From the NCBI GenBank assembly GCA_022575985.1, contig JAKSXM010000040.1:13472001-13536000 (forward strand): 64,000 nucleotides of DNA. Reading direction: 5' to 3'. Positions within the stretch are counted from its first letter, which is position 1, and every line of letters begins with the position of its first letter. The translations under genes and the position numbers were made by a program. Of this stretch, positions 47,325 through 58,303 are shown one piece after another. The notes under the pieces were generated by a model that was not told where the DNA came from, made no database searches, and saw only the letters and a program-made list of their open reading frames with translations. Source of the DNA: Anagrus nilaparvatae. Its lineage: Eukaryota; Arthropoda; Insecta; Hymenoptera; Mymaridae.

Positions 47325-48211
47325 TAAAAAATAAAATTAATATAACTTATTATGAGTTTTTTCTTTTATTAGATGGTATGCGTAAAAATTCTCCAATTGT
47401 AATATTTATAACAGATTTATATTTTTTTAAATAAAATATTTGTTATGATAATTAGTAAAGGATTAATGAAGGATTAAAAAGTAAAATAAAATTAAAATGT
47501 TTGACGCATACAACATTAATGTACTCTGTAATGTAATTATATTTATGAAAATAAAAAAATATATTTTATAAATTAATAGTATAATTTGTTAACTAAGGTT
47601 ATCTATATTTTTTTCAAAAACTGTGTTTTGTTTTATGGTTTAATTTAAAATAAGTAAAAGATTTTGAAAGTTGTCTTAGGTCTTTAACTTCAAATGTAGA
47701 AAAATATTAATATATATATATGTGTTTTAAATGATTGAAAAACTCTATGTATTTTATACATAACTTTAATCATAAAGCGTAACGTAGTTATAATGTGTAA
47801 AAGTAAGTTAACCTTGAACCCAAGCAGAAGAGGGAAAATTTATAAGTGAGAGGTGAAGAGGAGGTGGATCAACTCAAAAAAGAAACATAATTAAAAAATT
47901 AAATAAATATATTATAAATATTTTATAAAACACTATTGTTTTAAATTAATTGTAATAATTTTATAACACTTATGTAATTATCTGTGGATGGAGAAATAAA
48001 ATACTTGTTAACTAATGTTGTTTATATTTTTTTCTATTAACTAGGGGGAAGGGGAAGGAATTAGCGAAGATAGAAGGGGAGGAACAAAATAGAAAATAAT
48101 CATAATTAAAATTTGACAGAAATTGTCATATTTTAAAAACAATAATTGTAATATTATAATATGAGAATATATAGAAATTAAAAAATTATCAAAGTGATAC
48201 TACTTAACATA

Positions 48212-48381
48212 TATACATAAAAATATATAATTTATAAAACATGATGAAAGAATTATCTTATTTTATAATCATTGCGAATAATTAATAAAAATATTGAGAA
48301 ATAATATAATAAGGTTATCTATTTTATTTCTATTATCTAGGGGGTGGGGGTACTGTGCTCATATGAACATAACACATCTAC
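48212..48381. repeat. 170-bp direct repeat, copy 1 (inside right arm)
   Basis: It runs from 'tatacataaaaatatataat' to 'gaacataacacatctac'. The identical block recurs at 49,361-49,530. Its inverse also lies in the left arm at about 27,782-27,950, as expected from the palindrome. Confidence 0.9.
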
Positions 48382-49360
48382 TCAAACCACAAAATTTTTT
48401 TTCAAAATACGTTTTCTATGCATCTTAATATGTTTTCGGTGTCGCTAAACTCGAAAATGAGGTCCTCAGAGTCCGAAAATATATCCATTTAAATTACATG
48501 AAGCCATGGAGTACTTTTTTTTCGTTTATTACCAGTAAAATCGTTTAAAAAATATTTTTTTTGGCTACTTGAGATTGGGTATCATTTTTTATATATTTAA
48601 ATAGTACTTTCCATCGATTAGTAGCTTTTCAAAACATTCTGCAAGCTTTGTAAAAAATTAGAAAGCTGAAAAGTCAAAATTCCTATGTTATTTAAATGGG
48701 AAAATTGAGATGCTTACAAGCACGTGTTTTTGCAACGCAAAAGCAAAATCCTTGGAACTGGGAACTTTTTATGACCAAAACATCACAAAAAAACCCGGGG
48801 AGCAAAGTTTTTCCACAAAGTCCAAAAATAGGTCCACTTTAATACACAAAATACGTGAAGAATAAGGCTTTTTTGGGAATGTATAAAAACGGATAAAAGC
48901 CAATATCATCCACCAAAATTTCAGAGATTATTTATTTATATTTGAAGAATATTCTCTGAAATTTTTGGCCATTTTGGTTATGATAGAAAAAAGTTATAGT
49001 AATTTGAAAACGCAAAAAAATCAAAATTTCCGAAAAACGACCAAACTAAAATACGTACAACTCCGGATAATTTCAGCCATTTTTAATTTTGTAGGTCGCA
49101 TTCGAAAGGTCTTGAGTAGTACAAAATTTTGCGACTAACCGTAAGTAGTTATATAAAGATTTCCAGATTTGGCACCAATTTGAAATTCCTGTTTTTTTTC
49201 GTTTCAGTCATCTAACATTTTTTATCGCCAAATAAAATCTACGTAATAAAAGTGTCTATAAATTTTTTTGGTAAATTCTGAAGCTTATACCAAAAAAATG
49301 CGACCAGCCGAAAGTAATTTGACTGAAAAATAAGGGAATGGCAAAATTTTGAAAATAGGC

Positions 49361-49530
49361 TATACATAAAAATATATAATTTATAAAACATGATGAAAGA
49401 ATTATCTTATTTTATAATCATTGCGAATAATTAATAAAAATATTGAGAAATAATATAATAAGGTTATCTATTTTATTTCTATTATCTAGGGGGTGGGGGT
49501 ACTGTGCTCATATGAACATAACACATCTAC
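49361..49530. repeat. 170-bp direct repeat, copy 2 (at the palindrome's outer right junction)
   Basis: This copy begins exactly where the inverted match with the left arm ends (49,362) and stops where unrelated sequence starts (49,531). It is the scar of whatever event closed the right end of the palindrome: a template switch, an end-joining step, or an assembly overlap. Confidence 0.9.
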
Positions 49531-49706
49531 TGGTTTGCACTAATTGTCGGTGTTAGACAACCACTTGAGAGCTACCCTGGGTTTGTGCGACCCCTAAATC
49601 GTTCTTAAATCAGCTGAAAATTAGTACGGGATCATTTTGTCACCTAAACTTCAACATACTTCAGGAAGAACATTTTGGGCGCACTTTTTTTTTTGAACAA
49701 CCCTAT

Positions 49707-49965
49707 TATATCTGTGGCCGCGAGGAAAAAACGCACAAGTCACATATTTATGTTTTTGAGATAAATGCATTTAAAGATTTTTTTTTCCTTGAAACTTAAT
49801 AGTTTTACGTTTTTTTATTTCTAATTTTAAGACCTAAATTTTTGATTTAAGGGCTAAAAATTGAATTCATATGAAGGATATGACCTTAAAAAATATAAAA
49901 ATAAAAAAAAATTAGTTTTTCAAAATTTGTGACTTGTGCGTTTTTTCCTCGCGGCCACAGATATA
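49707..49965. mobile_element. 259-bp Tc1/mariner-like MITE
   Basis: The inverted ends 'tatatctgtggccgcgagg' continue through aaaaaacgcacaagtcac, about 37 bp per side, with TA at the borders. The middle is AT-rich and non-coding. TA target and length fit a small Tc1/mariner-type MITE. Confidence 0.8.
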
Positions 49966-50527
49966 TATGTAGGATATAGATATAGATAGGATAGGATATA
50001 AATTTGCAATCCAAATTTTATGCTAATAAATATATGTAACTCTGGAAACATCTAACCGATTTGCTTGAAAATTTAGATGGCCACGTAAAAAACAATTCTA
50101 AATCCTATAACAACTTTTCAGATTACAAAAAAATTTCAAGTTTTTAAGTTAAATACGATTTTTTTGAAAATTTACGAAAACGTTTGAAAAAACGTTTTTT
50201 TGGCGACAAAAATTTTTTTTCGCATCAATCCAAATCCTGTATAGCCTATGACACTACTTCAATTTTTCCTCGTTTTTTGCCGAATACCGCATCTCTCTAG
50301 CTATTATCGTCTAGGCGTGGTTATCAAACTAAAAAAATTCTCTATCGCCATATATCCTATCCTATCCTATCTTATCCTATATATATATAAATCTTTAATT
50401 TTGTATTTTTGTTTGTTTGTTTGTTTTTTTGTCCGAAATGGATAAACTAGAATGCGATACAAGTTAGGAACGCAGTGTTTACGGCAAAAGATGGCAAACA
50501 TTACTGGTCAAAACATAGGTTAGGTTT
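49966..50527. other. Inverted GGATA microsatellite flanks, no gene
   Basis: 'gataggataggatata' near 49,983 and 'tatcctatcctatcctatct' near 50,351 are inverted relative to each other and enclose about 350 bp. The enclosed DNA may be another small element. A 65-codon frame at 50,248 has no recognisable content. Confidence 0.4.
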
Positions 50528-51148
50528 AGCTATTATCAGGCAGAACCCGGATAGTCGAGAGAAACTACTACTGCTTACGGATCCTATTAAAGGCTAGCGA
50601 AGCTTTGTATTGCTCATCACTAATTATCCATCTGGGTTCATATGCCCAAAATTTTTACGATTCAGATAAGAAATTTTATGTATTCAATTTATCGATTGAT
50701 AACGACAAAAATTTTTTATGTTGAAAAAACTAAATATTCAAGAAAAAAATTTTTATCAGATTTTAAAAAACATTAAAAAGATTAGCAAATAACTTCTAGT
50801 ATGAATAAATAAAAGAATATTCCCTATGGAATTAGTTCTAAAATTAGGATTTTAAAATTTTAAGGCGCATTTTTACGTTTCTGAAACGGTTCCAGAAACG
50901 TTTCTTAAACGGTGCAAATTGGTTTAATTCGTTTCTTCAGAAACGGGTTGGAGACGTTTCCGAAACGTCGTTGGCTGCCTGGGATGTATTAACTGAATAT
51001 AGAAACTAAAAGAAGCTTGAACAGCTATTATCAGGTAGAACCTTAGAATGGGTAGTCGAGGGAAACAATATTTGCTTGTGGATTCTATGGAAGAGTGGCG
51101 AAGCTTTGTAATGCTGATCATTAATTAACCGTTTGGGTTCATAAGCCC
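50528..51148. repeat. Direct repeat pair of ~120 bp, 494 bp apart
   Basis: Copy 1 (50,528-50,647) and copy 2 (51,022-51,148) both start 'agctattatcagg' and end in 'tgggttcata(t/a)gccc', with 'gcgaagctttgtaatgct' near the end. They have diverged by several substitutions and small indels. Between them lies a cluster of 'gaaacgtttc'-type palindromes (50,880-50,970). They may be related non-autonomous element ends. Confidence 0.7.
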
Positions 51149-51260
51149 ATTATTTAAAAATAAATAAAAGTAAATTTTAGATAATACTTCGGGTAAAAAA
51201 AGATTATTTTACAAAATATTGAGTAAGCTAAAACAACATATCTTTGGAAAAATCAAGTCG

Positions 51261-51320
51261 CAGGGGTCTAGAGGGGCGCAGCCCCCATGGCGGTTGCCGG
51301 GGCGAGCAAAGCGAGATAGA
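51261..51320. other. GC-rich hairpin next to (TA)n
   Basis: 'ggggcgcagccccc' can form a stem, followed by 'ggcgagcaaagcgag' and then a TATATA tract from about 51,330. A related motif in the other orientation occurs at 8,511-8,540. It resembles the terminal hairpins of non-autonomous elements such as Helitron-like ones, but I see no diagnostic ends. Confidence 0.4.
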
Positions 51321-51871
51321 GGCAGCTATTATATATATATAGATATAGATATATAATATTTTAGTTGAATATTTATTATTTTAATGTTATGATAAACTTA
51401 ACACTGTATTGAAGAGTAATATTGTTTTTGATTTTTAATTTTAATTTTATTATTTATCTATTTTTTCAAGATGACAAATGTGTATATGAAATTCAATGTA
51501 CTTCGTTCTGGAAAATTTTAAATGTTCAGCTGGTAAAAATTGGTAAATGTGTTTCATTATTTCAATAGTATTTTGGATTTTGTGTCGAAAATTTGCCTGA
51601 TTTACAAGAAATACTCAGTTAAAAAAACTTAAAAAATTTTGGAAAATTAAAAAAAAAATTCAAATAACTTATTCTCAAATTTTTGTTTATTCAACTATTT
51701 TATTTTGTTGTGTTATTCCCCCAATACGTGGAAGTGTCAGTCTTGTTACGTCCAATTTTCGATGGCGTCCCTAATTATTTTGGGGGAATCGCAAAGAGGG
51801 ATTTATAAAACTTTTCGCTGTATAAGATATTTTGGAAATACGTTATTGCTGACATATGTTTTGCGTCAATA

Positions 51872-52171
51872 GTGAGGAGGAGCTGGAACTGTATAGCTGA
51901 AATTATAGCTGACACTATGAGATCTAGAAAAAGATTCAAAGCAACGGGACGGGATCAACTTTGCGCTGCGCTTCGAGCTGTAGGTCTACCCGAAAACTTT
52001 GTTGGAATCCAAGAATTTTGGAGAGAAGGAGTTGTAGTTTCTCCTCATACTACTTCAGCGTCGCATTCAATTTTAACGTCTCCGTTGCATTCGGTGAGTA
52101 CATCTCTGCACAAAAATAAAACGGTTGCATCGGTAAAGGATTCGACTTTCAAGGACGCTCTTGACACATGA
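51872..52171 (+). other. Unrecognised open frame, 99 codons
   Basis: The frame has balanced composition unlike its AT-rich surroundings: 'MRSRKRFKATGRDQLCAALR', then 'AVGLPENFVGIQEFWREGVV' and a Ser/Thr/His-rich end. Downstream codons (STSSSNTIPTTAAEAKRK) stay coding-like in the same or a neighbouring frame to about 52,245. It could be a decayed host exon or transposon gene. I recognise no domain. Confidence 0.3.
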
Positions 52172-52806
52172 GATACTTCACCTATAGACTCAACGTCGTC
52201 TTCAAATACTATTCCAACAACAGCCGCAGAAGCAAAAAGAAAATAGCATTCTTTATGGTCTTATAAATTTACTTCCATTTAAAATGCATTTAAACGGGCA
52301 CGTTTTTTTAAAATTTCTGTGTATGGTTTCCCAGCGAATCTGAATTTGTAGTCAGAATTTCATTTCGTCACTTGACTTGGCGGAAAATTTGAAATTTTTG
52401 AAAAAATTTGAGATTCATAGGATAAAAATTGAAGTGTCTGCAGTCGAGGTATTTAAGCTAAGAAAGTTGATTTTCTCACAAATGCGTAAATAAAAACAAA
52501 TTTTTGACAAAAACAAAGAATTGCGTTTTTACGAAACCAAAAATAAAAATGTCACAAAAATAATTTATTTCTTATCATGGGTTTCAAATTTATTTAAAAC
52601 ATATACAAAAATATAAGCATAACTATAATAAGTAAAAGTCAATTTTTTTAGTTCTATAGTTTTAGTATTATGACAATTTATGCTCATAGTTTTTTATGAT
52701 TAAATATTGTTATATAATTTTTCTGAGTACCAATATTTATGACATAATTTTTTAAAAACTTTTTTTTTTAATTTCGATTAATTCTATTTTTTTAATGATT
52801 TTTCAG

Positions 52807-52997
52807 GTTTTGCGTTAGTTGGGGTGAATATCTATACATGCCATAGTTTGCTTTGGTACTTTTTTTTTCTATTATATGCCCCTTATCTTATGCTTCCACT
52901 GTCTTTTCGATGGTGCATCCTTGCAGGAATCAGTTCCGGAACAGCTCATTTAATAGCAGCAACCATATTCTTTTTTCAAAAAGAAAATGAGAATCAA
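52807..52997 (+). CDS. Probable host exon: adenylate cyclase-like transmembrane segment
   Basis: A 191-nt exon is bounded by an acceptor (gatttttcag) and a consensus donor (CAA|GTAAGT). It encodes about 63 residues with two or three hydrophobic helices, including 'YAPYLMLPLSFRWCILAGIS' and 'SGTAHLIAATIFFF'. The signature Tyr-x-Met-Leu-Pro-Leu-x-x-Arg, a Gly and a later His-Leu is typical of the last helices of a membrane cassette in animal adenylate cyclases, which make cAMP. The remaining exons are not visible in the window, which would be normal for a gene with long introns full of transposons. If right, much of the region around it is intronic. Other multi-pass proteins are possible. Confidence 0.5.
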
Positions 52998-53704
52998 GTA
53001 AGTAAAAAAATATTATGTTTAATCCTAATTTATCTTGTTTCTTTTAAATAACAAAATAATCAAATAAAATTAATTGTTTATGAAATATTTAATTGGCAAA
53101 ACTAAATACAGAAAAAATTTTCATAACAAGGCCACACGCCAATTAGACATTAATCCTATAAATATTTGTCTAGTTAACTGAAATGTTTTTTTAGTTAACT
53201 GCTTCTATTTAAAGCAACAGTAATAAACATACTTATATTAAAATTTATGGTTCATTAATTAATAATAAAATATTAATTAATAAATTACCAATTTATTGCA
53301 GGTTTCATTTTTTTTTTAAATAATTACTGCAATAACACTTGTATGGGAAAACATATTGGTAACCTAAAATAAAAAAATAAAAATTTCCTGAATTCAAAAG
53401 TTATAAAAATAATTTGTTCGTGATAACTCCTAGAGTTTACGATTTTTAACGATTTATGTCAATTTAATAGCTTTCAGAATTAAGAGATAAATTTTTACCT
53501 TACACCTCTCGATTTAATGCAATAAAATACGATAGTTTATATTTTCAAAAGTATTTGAGGGACCTAAAAACGTTTTATCACTTCATTTAACACTCTTAAT
53601 CTTTGCTATATAAAATCTTATTCTCAATGCAGCGTTTGTCTCGTTTTAAAACTATTTAAAAACCTAAATTGATTTAAATATAATAAATATGAAAACCCAA
53701 ATTG

Positions 53705-53735
53705 ATGTAACCTAGTGCGGTGCACTAGGTTACAT
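53705..53735. other. Perfect 14-bp-stem hairpin
   Basis: 'atgtaacctagtgc' is followed by a three-base loop (ggt) and its exact complement. It is isolated in AT-rich DNA, and no T-run or gene is adjacent. It may be a remnant of a palindromic element or a transcribed hairpin; nothing more can be said. Confidence 0.6.
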
Positions 53736-53970
53736 ACTCTTCTAGATTAAATATAATATAATGTCACTATTAGTACCAAATTTTCATGATAGAAAATAAT
53801 TCACTTAAATAATTGTGTAATCTTTAGTCAAAATCCGGTGGAAGTGGAGGGGGGCAGTCTGAAATTGAAAATATAGAAAAAATATACATTGGATGGTTTT
53901 TCTAATGTAGCTGAATATTATATTAACTACTCCATTTGGAGTGTTTTTTACAAAATTATATAAATAGAGA

Positions 53971-54799
53971 TAAAATTATCGGATAAATTGCAAACTTTTT
54001 AAAGAATTAGGGGGCGAAATGAAGCTTCCCAACCCCCTCAAATCATATTTCATGTTTAATCACGGTAAAATTTGCTCAATTCAATAATAAATAATTATTA
54101 TTTTTATTTTCAAAATTTGTCTTAAAAAAAATTATTATTTAGTACTTCATCTAAATGAAAATATTGTATACTGTCCCGTGCTGCGCACCTAGGGCCAGAA
54201 ACCTTCTCATCTCTCAAAGTAAATTTTTCTGTTGTCCTGAACGACGAAATCAAGAACAAAATTTTATAATAGGATAACGAAATACTCGAATGAATTTTCA
54301 TATTTTATGTGTCACACCTACAGATGTAATGTTTGATTAGCTTAGTTATATGATAAAATTCAAAGGCATTATTTTGTTTATAGGATGAATGGGACCAGGA
54401 CGTATGTGTATGAATGTATGTGTATTGACCGAGAAGAGATAAAGGTCCTAAGCCCTCGGTGATAGAAAGAGTAAAAGAAAAGATTTTATTTATATCCTTT
54501 TTACTTTCGATTTCCGTATTCTTACCTCCCCCGGAAATTTATACAGGCAGAGCATTGATGGCTAAATTACAGTGAACACCATCACGCGTTGTTTAGAAAA
54601 TTATTAAAGTTTTCATTTTTAGTAATGGATTTTGTTGTGGATAATTATTATTGATTATTGGCAATATTTTTGGATGATTATTTTTGATTGACAACATCGA
54701 GTTTTGGAGTAATTTGGCAAATGAACAAAATATCGTATTCAATTTTATAAGATTTGACTTCTTGGATTTTAATGATCACTTTTAAATGTTTCTTTGAAT
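53971..54799. repeat. 829-bp direct repeat, copy 1
   Basis: It starts 'taaaattatcggataaattg' and ends 'aatgtttctttgaat'. The sequence contains 'actgtcccgtgctgcgcacc' and 'cctaagccctcggtgataga'. It matches 56,955-57,783 over the full length with very few differences (for example tgtgtatt versus tgtgtgtt). It has no reading frame of note, no TIR and no TG..CA ends. Confidence 0.95.
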
Positions 54800-55166
54800 T
54801 TAATAATAAATTTTTAGTATTGCATTTACTTCTGTTTCTGTTGCTTAAGAAAACCATGTTTCACTGCAAATTTATAATTATGCAAACACATTCATAGTTT
54901 TCAGAGGAGCCTAGTTCTGACCCCAGTAAAGTTATAAATATTAATTACAGAATCATATTTAAAAAGGTATTGGAGAGGCTATGTCTAATCCTAAAGATAA
55001 TTTATTTCTTACTTAATCGACGCGTTTCTTCCGCACAAACAGAATCTAGCATTTTAGTATTAGTATCTCGTGTACTGTTTTGGTACTATATAAATATAGA
55101 GACTTCAAGACCTATTATGAATCATTTTACTTGGCTAGTGATTTCATAATTTAAACTTCATTTTAT
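54800..55166. other. AT-rich spacer, no gene seen
   Basis: About 370 bp between the first 829-bp copy and the hAT-like end. It holds no recognisable feature. Confidence 0.5.
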
Positions 55167-55792
55167 AGGGTTCGCAGCCCTTTTTCAGCAAAAAATAGGT
55201 ACAAAAGGTACGCAAATATTTAAAAAAAAGGGACAAATAGGTACAATATTTTTTCATTTATAAGTAAATTTTTTTTTATTTACGGTTACGTAAAGGGATA
55301 TTATATTTTGAGAAGGGAATATTGGTGTAAAATTCCAGGTTACAAATAAATTTTAAATAAATAATAAAATTTTTTTCATGACTATTAATGTTGCTTGAAA
55401 ATTGCTTTATTCATTACTTATATACAGATATAAAATAATACATACTATAAATATTAAAATTACAATATAAATTACTATACTAAAAATAAGATAGAAGTAT
55501 ACTTTAAATGCTTAAAAATTTTTACCCTTTATTTAACCCATATTCCGAGGCAAATTAGTATATTAAAATGAAATATCTATTTTACAAATTTTACAAATAA
55601 AACTTATGGTTTTTTATTATTTTTACGTTGTAAAATTTGAAATTTAATATTTTTCAATTTTGGTATTTATTTTAGCAATTTGAATCCATAAAAATGAAAA
55701 TGTTATAAAAATATAGGTATACGATACCCATTGGAACATGCAAAAAATTTGTTTTATTGTTCAACTTTTTTTTCGTACTTTTTACACGCTAT

Positions 55793-56195
55793 TTAAAGAG
55801 CAGCAGTTTGCTTTTTCCTTAAATTTTCCGATAACTCGTCGAGTTTTTTCTGTTGATTATTAATTTTTTTTTTAATCGGCCGTAGCATTAATTAATTTAT
55901 TCAAAGATTCTTGACTTGCTATCTTACTTTTTGATTCAGTATTTAATAAATTAAAAAAGTAACCATAATTATTTTGACATTCTTTAAAAATATTTTTTTC
56001 TTTTTTTAGTTCCTCTGTTAAAATAGATAAATTTTTAACTTCATTTTTAATAGTCGCCAGAGTTTCTTGTTCAATAGCATTTTCTTTTAAATCCAGTTCT
56101 TCTTTTTTTTCTTTTCTTCTTCCATCTTGGCTAATTGTTCTAAGTACGTTTGATATGACTTGTGTGCCGATTGGCCATCCCTAATTAATTCAGAG
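55793..56195 (-). pseudogene. Coiled-coil coding remnant near the hAT-like left end
   Basis: On minus from about 56,195, the codons read 'IRDGQSAHKSYQTYLEQLAK', a Glu/Lys-rich stretch, then after a one-base shift in an A-run 'KEELDLKENAIEQETLATIK' and onward for more than 100 codons to a stop at 55,793-55,795. The composition predicts a long coiled coil. It has no start codon of its own and is probably the 3' end of a transposon-encoded or captured gene. Its nearness to the left terminal repeat favours the element's own ORF. I do not recognise a family with certainty. Confidence 0.45.
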
Positions 56196-56563
56196 GTAAT
56201 AAAATTGGTACTTTATGTGTTTTATTATTATTATTATTATTTGATTTATTTGCTTAACACAAAATAAAGTAACACTCAAGTTTTACATAGTAAATATAAA
56301 TAATTTCTTTATTAATAGATGTTAATTTAATTAAAGGTAAATATGTAAATATCTGAGTAAAATTGATTAATAAAATTTTAAAATTAAATTTAAAATTAGT
56401 CAACAAAAGTAATATAAGAGTAAATATGGGTAAATATACGTTAATATCTTGTTAATTTTTTGTACATAAAATAGTGATAATAATACTGATTTAGTAAAAT
56501 TTAACATTTTAAAAAGTTTAATTAAATTTAATGACTAAGCATACACAGCATCAATGTTTGATT

Positions 56564-56776
56564 CTATATATCCTGCTTAGAGAAGTATAATTTTATGCTT
56601 CTCTTGAATTGGGAAAATGTTGGTAGATCACGATAGCTGGGAGGTAGAGAATTCCAGGTATATTTTTTCATTGCGTCGTTTATTGTTAAACGTAAAAACA
56701 TAAAAAATTTAATTACTTGAGATTTATAATTTTCTAAAATAAGTTTTTTTAATTTTTTATGAAAGAAAATAAACAT
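56564..56776 (-). pseudogene. C-terminal fragment of a non-LTR reverse transcriptase
   Basis: The 70-codon frame contains 'WNSLPPSYRDLPTFSQFKRS' followed by IKLYF. The pattern W-N-x-L-P ... L-x-x-F-K-x-x-(I/L)-K-x-Y-(F/L) is the usual carboxy-terminal end of LINE ORF2 proteins. Catalytic parts are absent. It is a short dead 3' fragment. Confidence 0.5.
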
Positions 56777-56954
56777 AAAAATTGCGCGATTTATTTATTG
56801 TTTTTCTAAAAAAAAAATTACCAATCAATATTTTCTGCATATTAATGATAATATTAACTTATAAAAAAATATTTTTTAATCACATAATTAAATTTAATAA
56901 AATTTTTGAAAAGAAAAATATGTGTATTTAATTACCTGTAAAGTTCCTGAGAAT

Positions 56955-57783
56955 TAAAATTATCGGATAAATTGCAAACTTTTTAAAGAATTAGGGGGCG
57001 AAATGAAGCTTCCCAACCCCCTCAAATCATATTTCATGTTTAATCACGGTAAAATTTGCTCAATTCAATAATAAATAATTATTATTTTTATTTTCAAAAT
57101 TTGTCTTAAAAAAAATTATTATTTAGTACTTCATCTAAATGAAAATATTGTATACTGTCCCGTGCTGCGCACCTAGGGCCAGAAACCTTCTCATCTCTCA
57201 AAGTAAATTTTTCTGTTGTCCTGAACGACGAAATCAAGAACAAAATTTTATAATAGGATAACGAAATACTCGAATGAATTTTCATATTTTATGTGTCACA
57301 CCTACAGATGTAATGTTTGATTAGCTTAGTTATATGATAAAATTCAAAGGCATTATTTTGTTTATAGGATGAATGGGACCAGGACGTATGTGTATGAATG
57401 TATGTGTGTTGACCGAGAAGAGATAAAGGTCCTAAGCCCTCGGTGATAGAAAGAGCAAAAGAAAAGATTTTATTTATATCCTTTTTACTTTCGATTTCCG
57501 TATTCTTACCTCCCCCGGAAATTTATACAGGCAGAGCATTGATGGCTAAATTACAGTGAACACCATCACGCGTTGTTTAGAAAATTATTAAAGTTTTCAT
57601 TTTTAGTAATGGATTTTGTTGTGGATAATTATTATTGATTATTGGCAATATTTTTGGATGATTATTTTTGATTGACAACATCGAGTTTTGGAGTAATTTG
57701 GCAAATGAACAAAATATCGTATTCAATTTTATAAGATTTGACTTCTTGGATTTTAATGATCACTTTTAAATGTTTCTTTGAAT
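56955..57783. repeat. 829-bp direct repeat, copy 2, flanked by a 41-bp direct duplication
   Basis: This copy lies between two identical 41-bp blocks, 56,913-56,953 and 57,784-57,824 ('gaaaaatatgtgtatttaat' plus tacctgtaaagttcctgagaa). Copy 1 lacks these flanks, so copy 2 is the newcomer. It inserted with a long duplication of the target, as in repair of a staggered break, rather than by a standard transposase. It sits within the hAT-like element's span. Confidence 0.95.
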
Positions 57784-58303
57784 GAAAAATATGTGTATTT
57801 AATTACCTGTAAAGTTCCTGAGAAAATGTCTTGTATTCTTGATTAAAAATATTTTTTTAAGCGATAAAATAAAATACTTTTTTAAAACCGCTTTTTATTT
57901 TTTTTCGAAAATTTGTGCAAATAAAAATGTTCTTGCAACCAGAAAAATTTTTTAAATGAGAATCATTATGTATCAGTAAACAACACGTAAAAGTAGAATA
58001 ATTTATTAAAAGTGGGGGTGAATATTCGGCGAAATCTATATCAACTTGAGATTCTCAGGAAGTGGTGCTTTTTTGGTAACAAAAAACCTACCGAAGTCAT
58101 TATTTAATTTTTAGTATCGGTTTTGATGATATTGGCCAAAATGTGCCCTATTTAAATAACATTGGAAAAGTGGTTTTTTGAAAATAACACGAAAAAGTGG
58201 GGGGGGGCTACACTTTTCTAACCTATACTAATCGACTCAAATATCGATCAACTTCACTCTCTATATGATAAATTGAGGGGCAATTCGTGTGCTCATACTC
58301 ATA

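Larger units (their letters stand above)
26799..49362. repeat. Giant ~22.5-kb palindrome (inverted duplication)
   Basis: Left arm 26,799-37,128 and right arm 37,130-49,362 are reverse complements, nearly identical wherever I compared them. Paired reading frames at 28,837/47,324, 31,940/42,320 and 35,371/38,889 are identical in translation. The paired coordinates sum to 74,260 in the inner part and 76,161 in the outer part. The 1,901-bp difference is explained by two insertions present only in the right arm (44,034-45,672 and about 45,847-46,077). The arms are extremely AT-rich and almost gene-free. The only recognised coding content is an ATPase-like frame in each arm. It looks like an inverted dimer of one element or segment. 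An assembly join of two haplotypes would give a similar picture. Confidence 0.95.

Noticed and set aside
26799..49362. Explaining the palindrome purely as a fold-back sequencing artefact
   Set aside because: Two insertions are specific to the right arm and a 170-bp repeat marks one outer junction, which a simple fold-back read would not produce. A haplotype mis-join remains possible.
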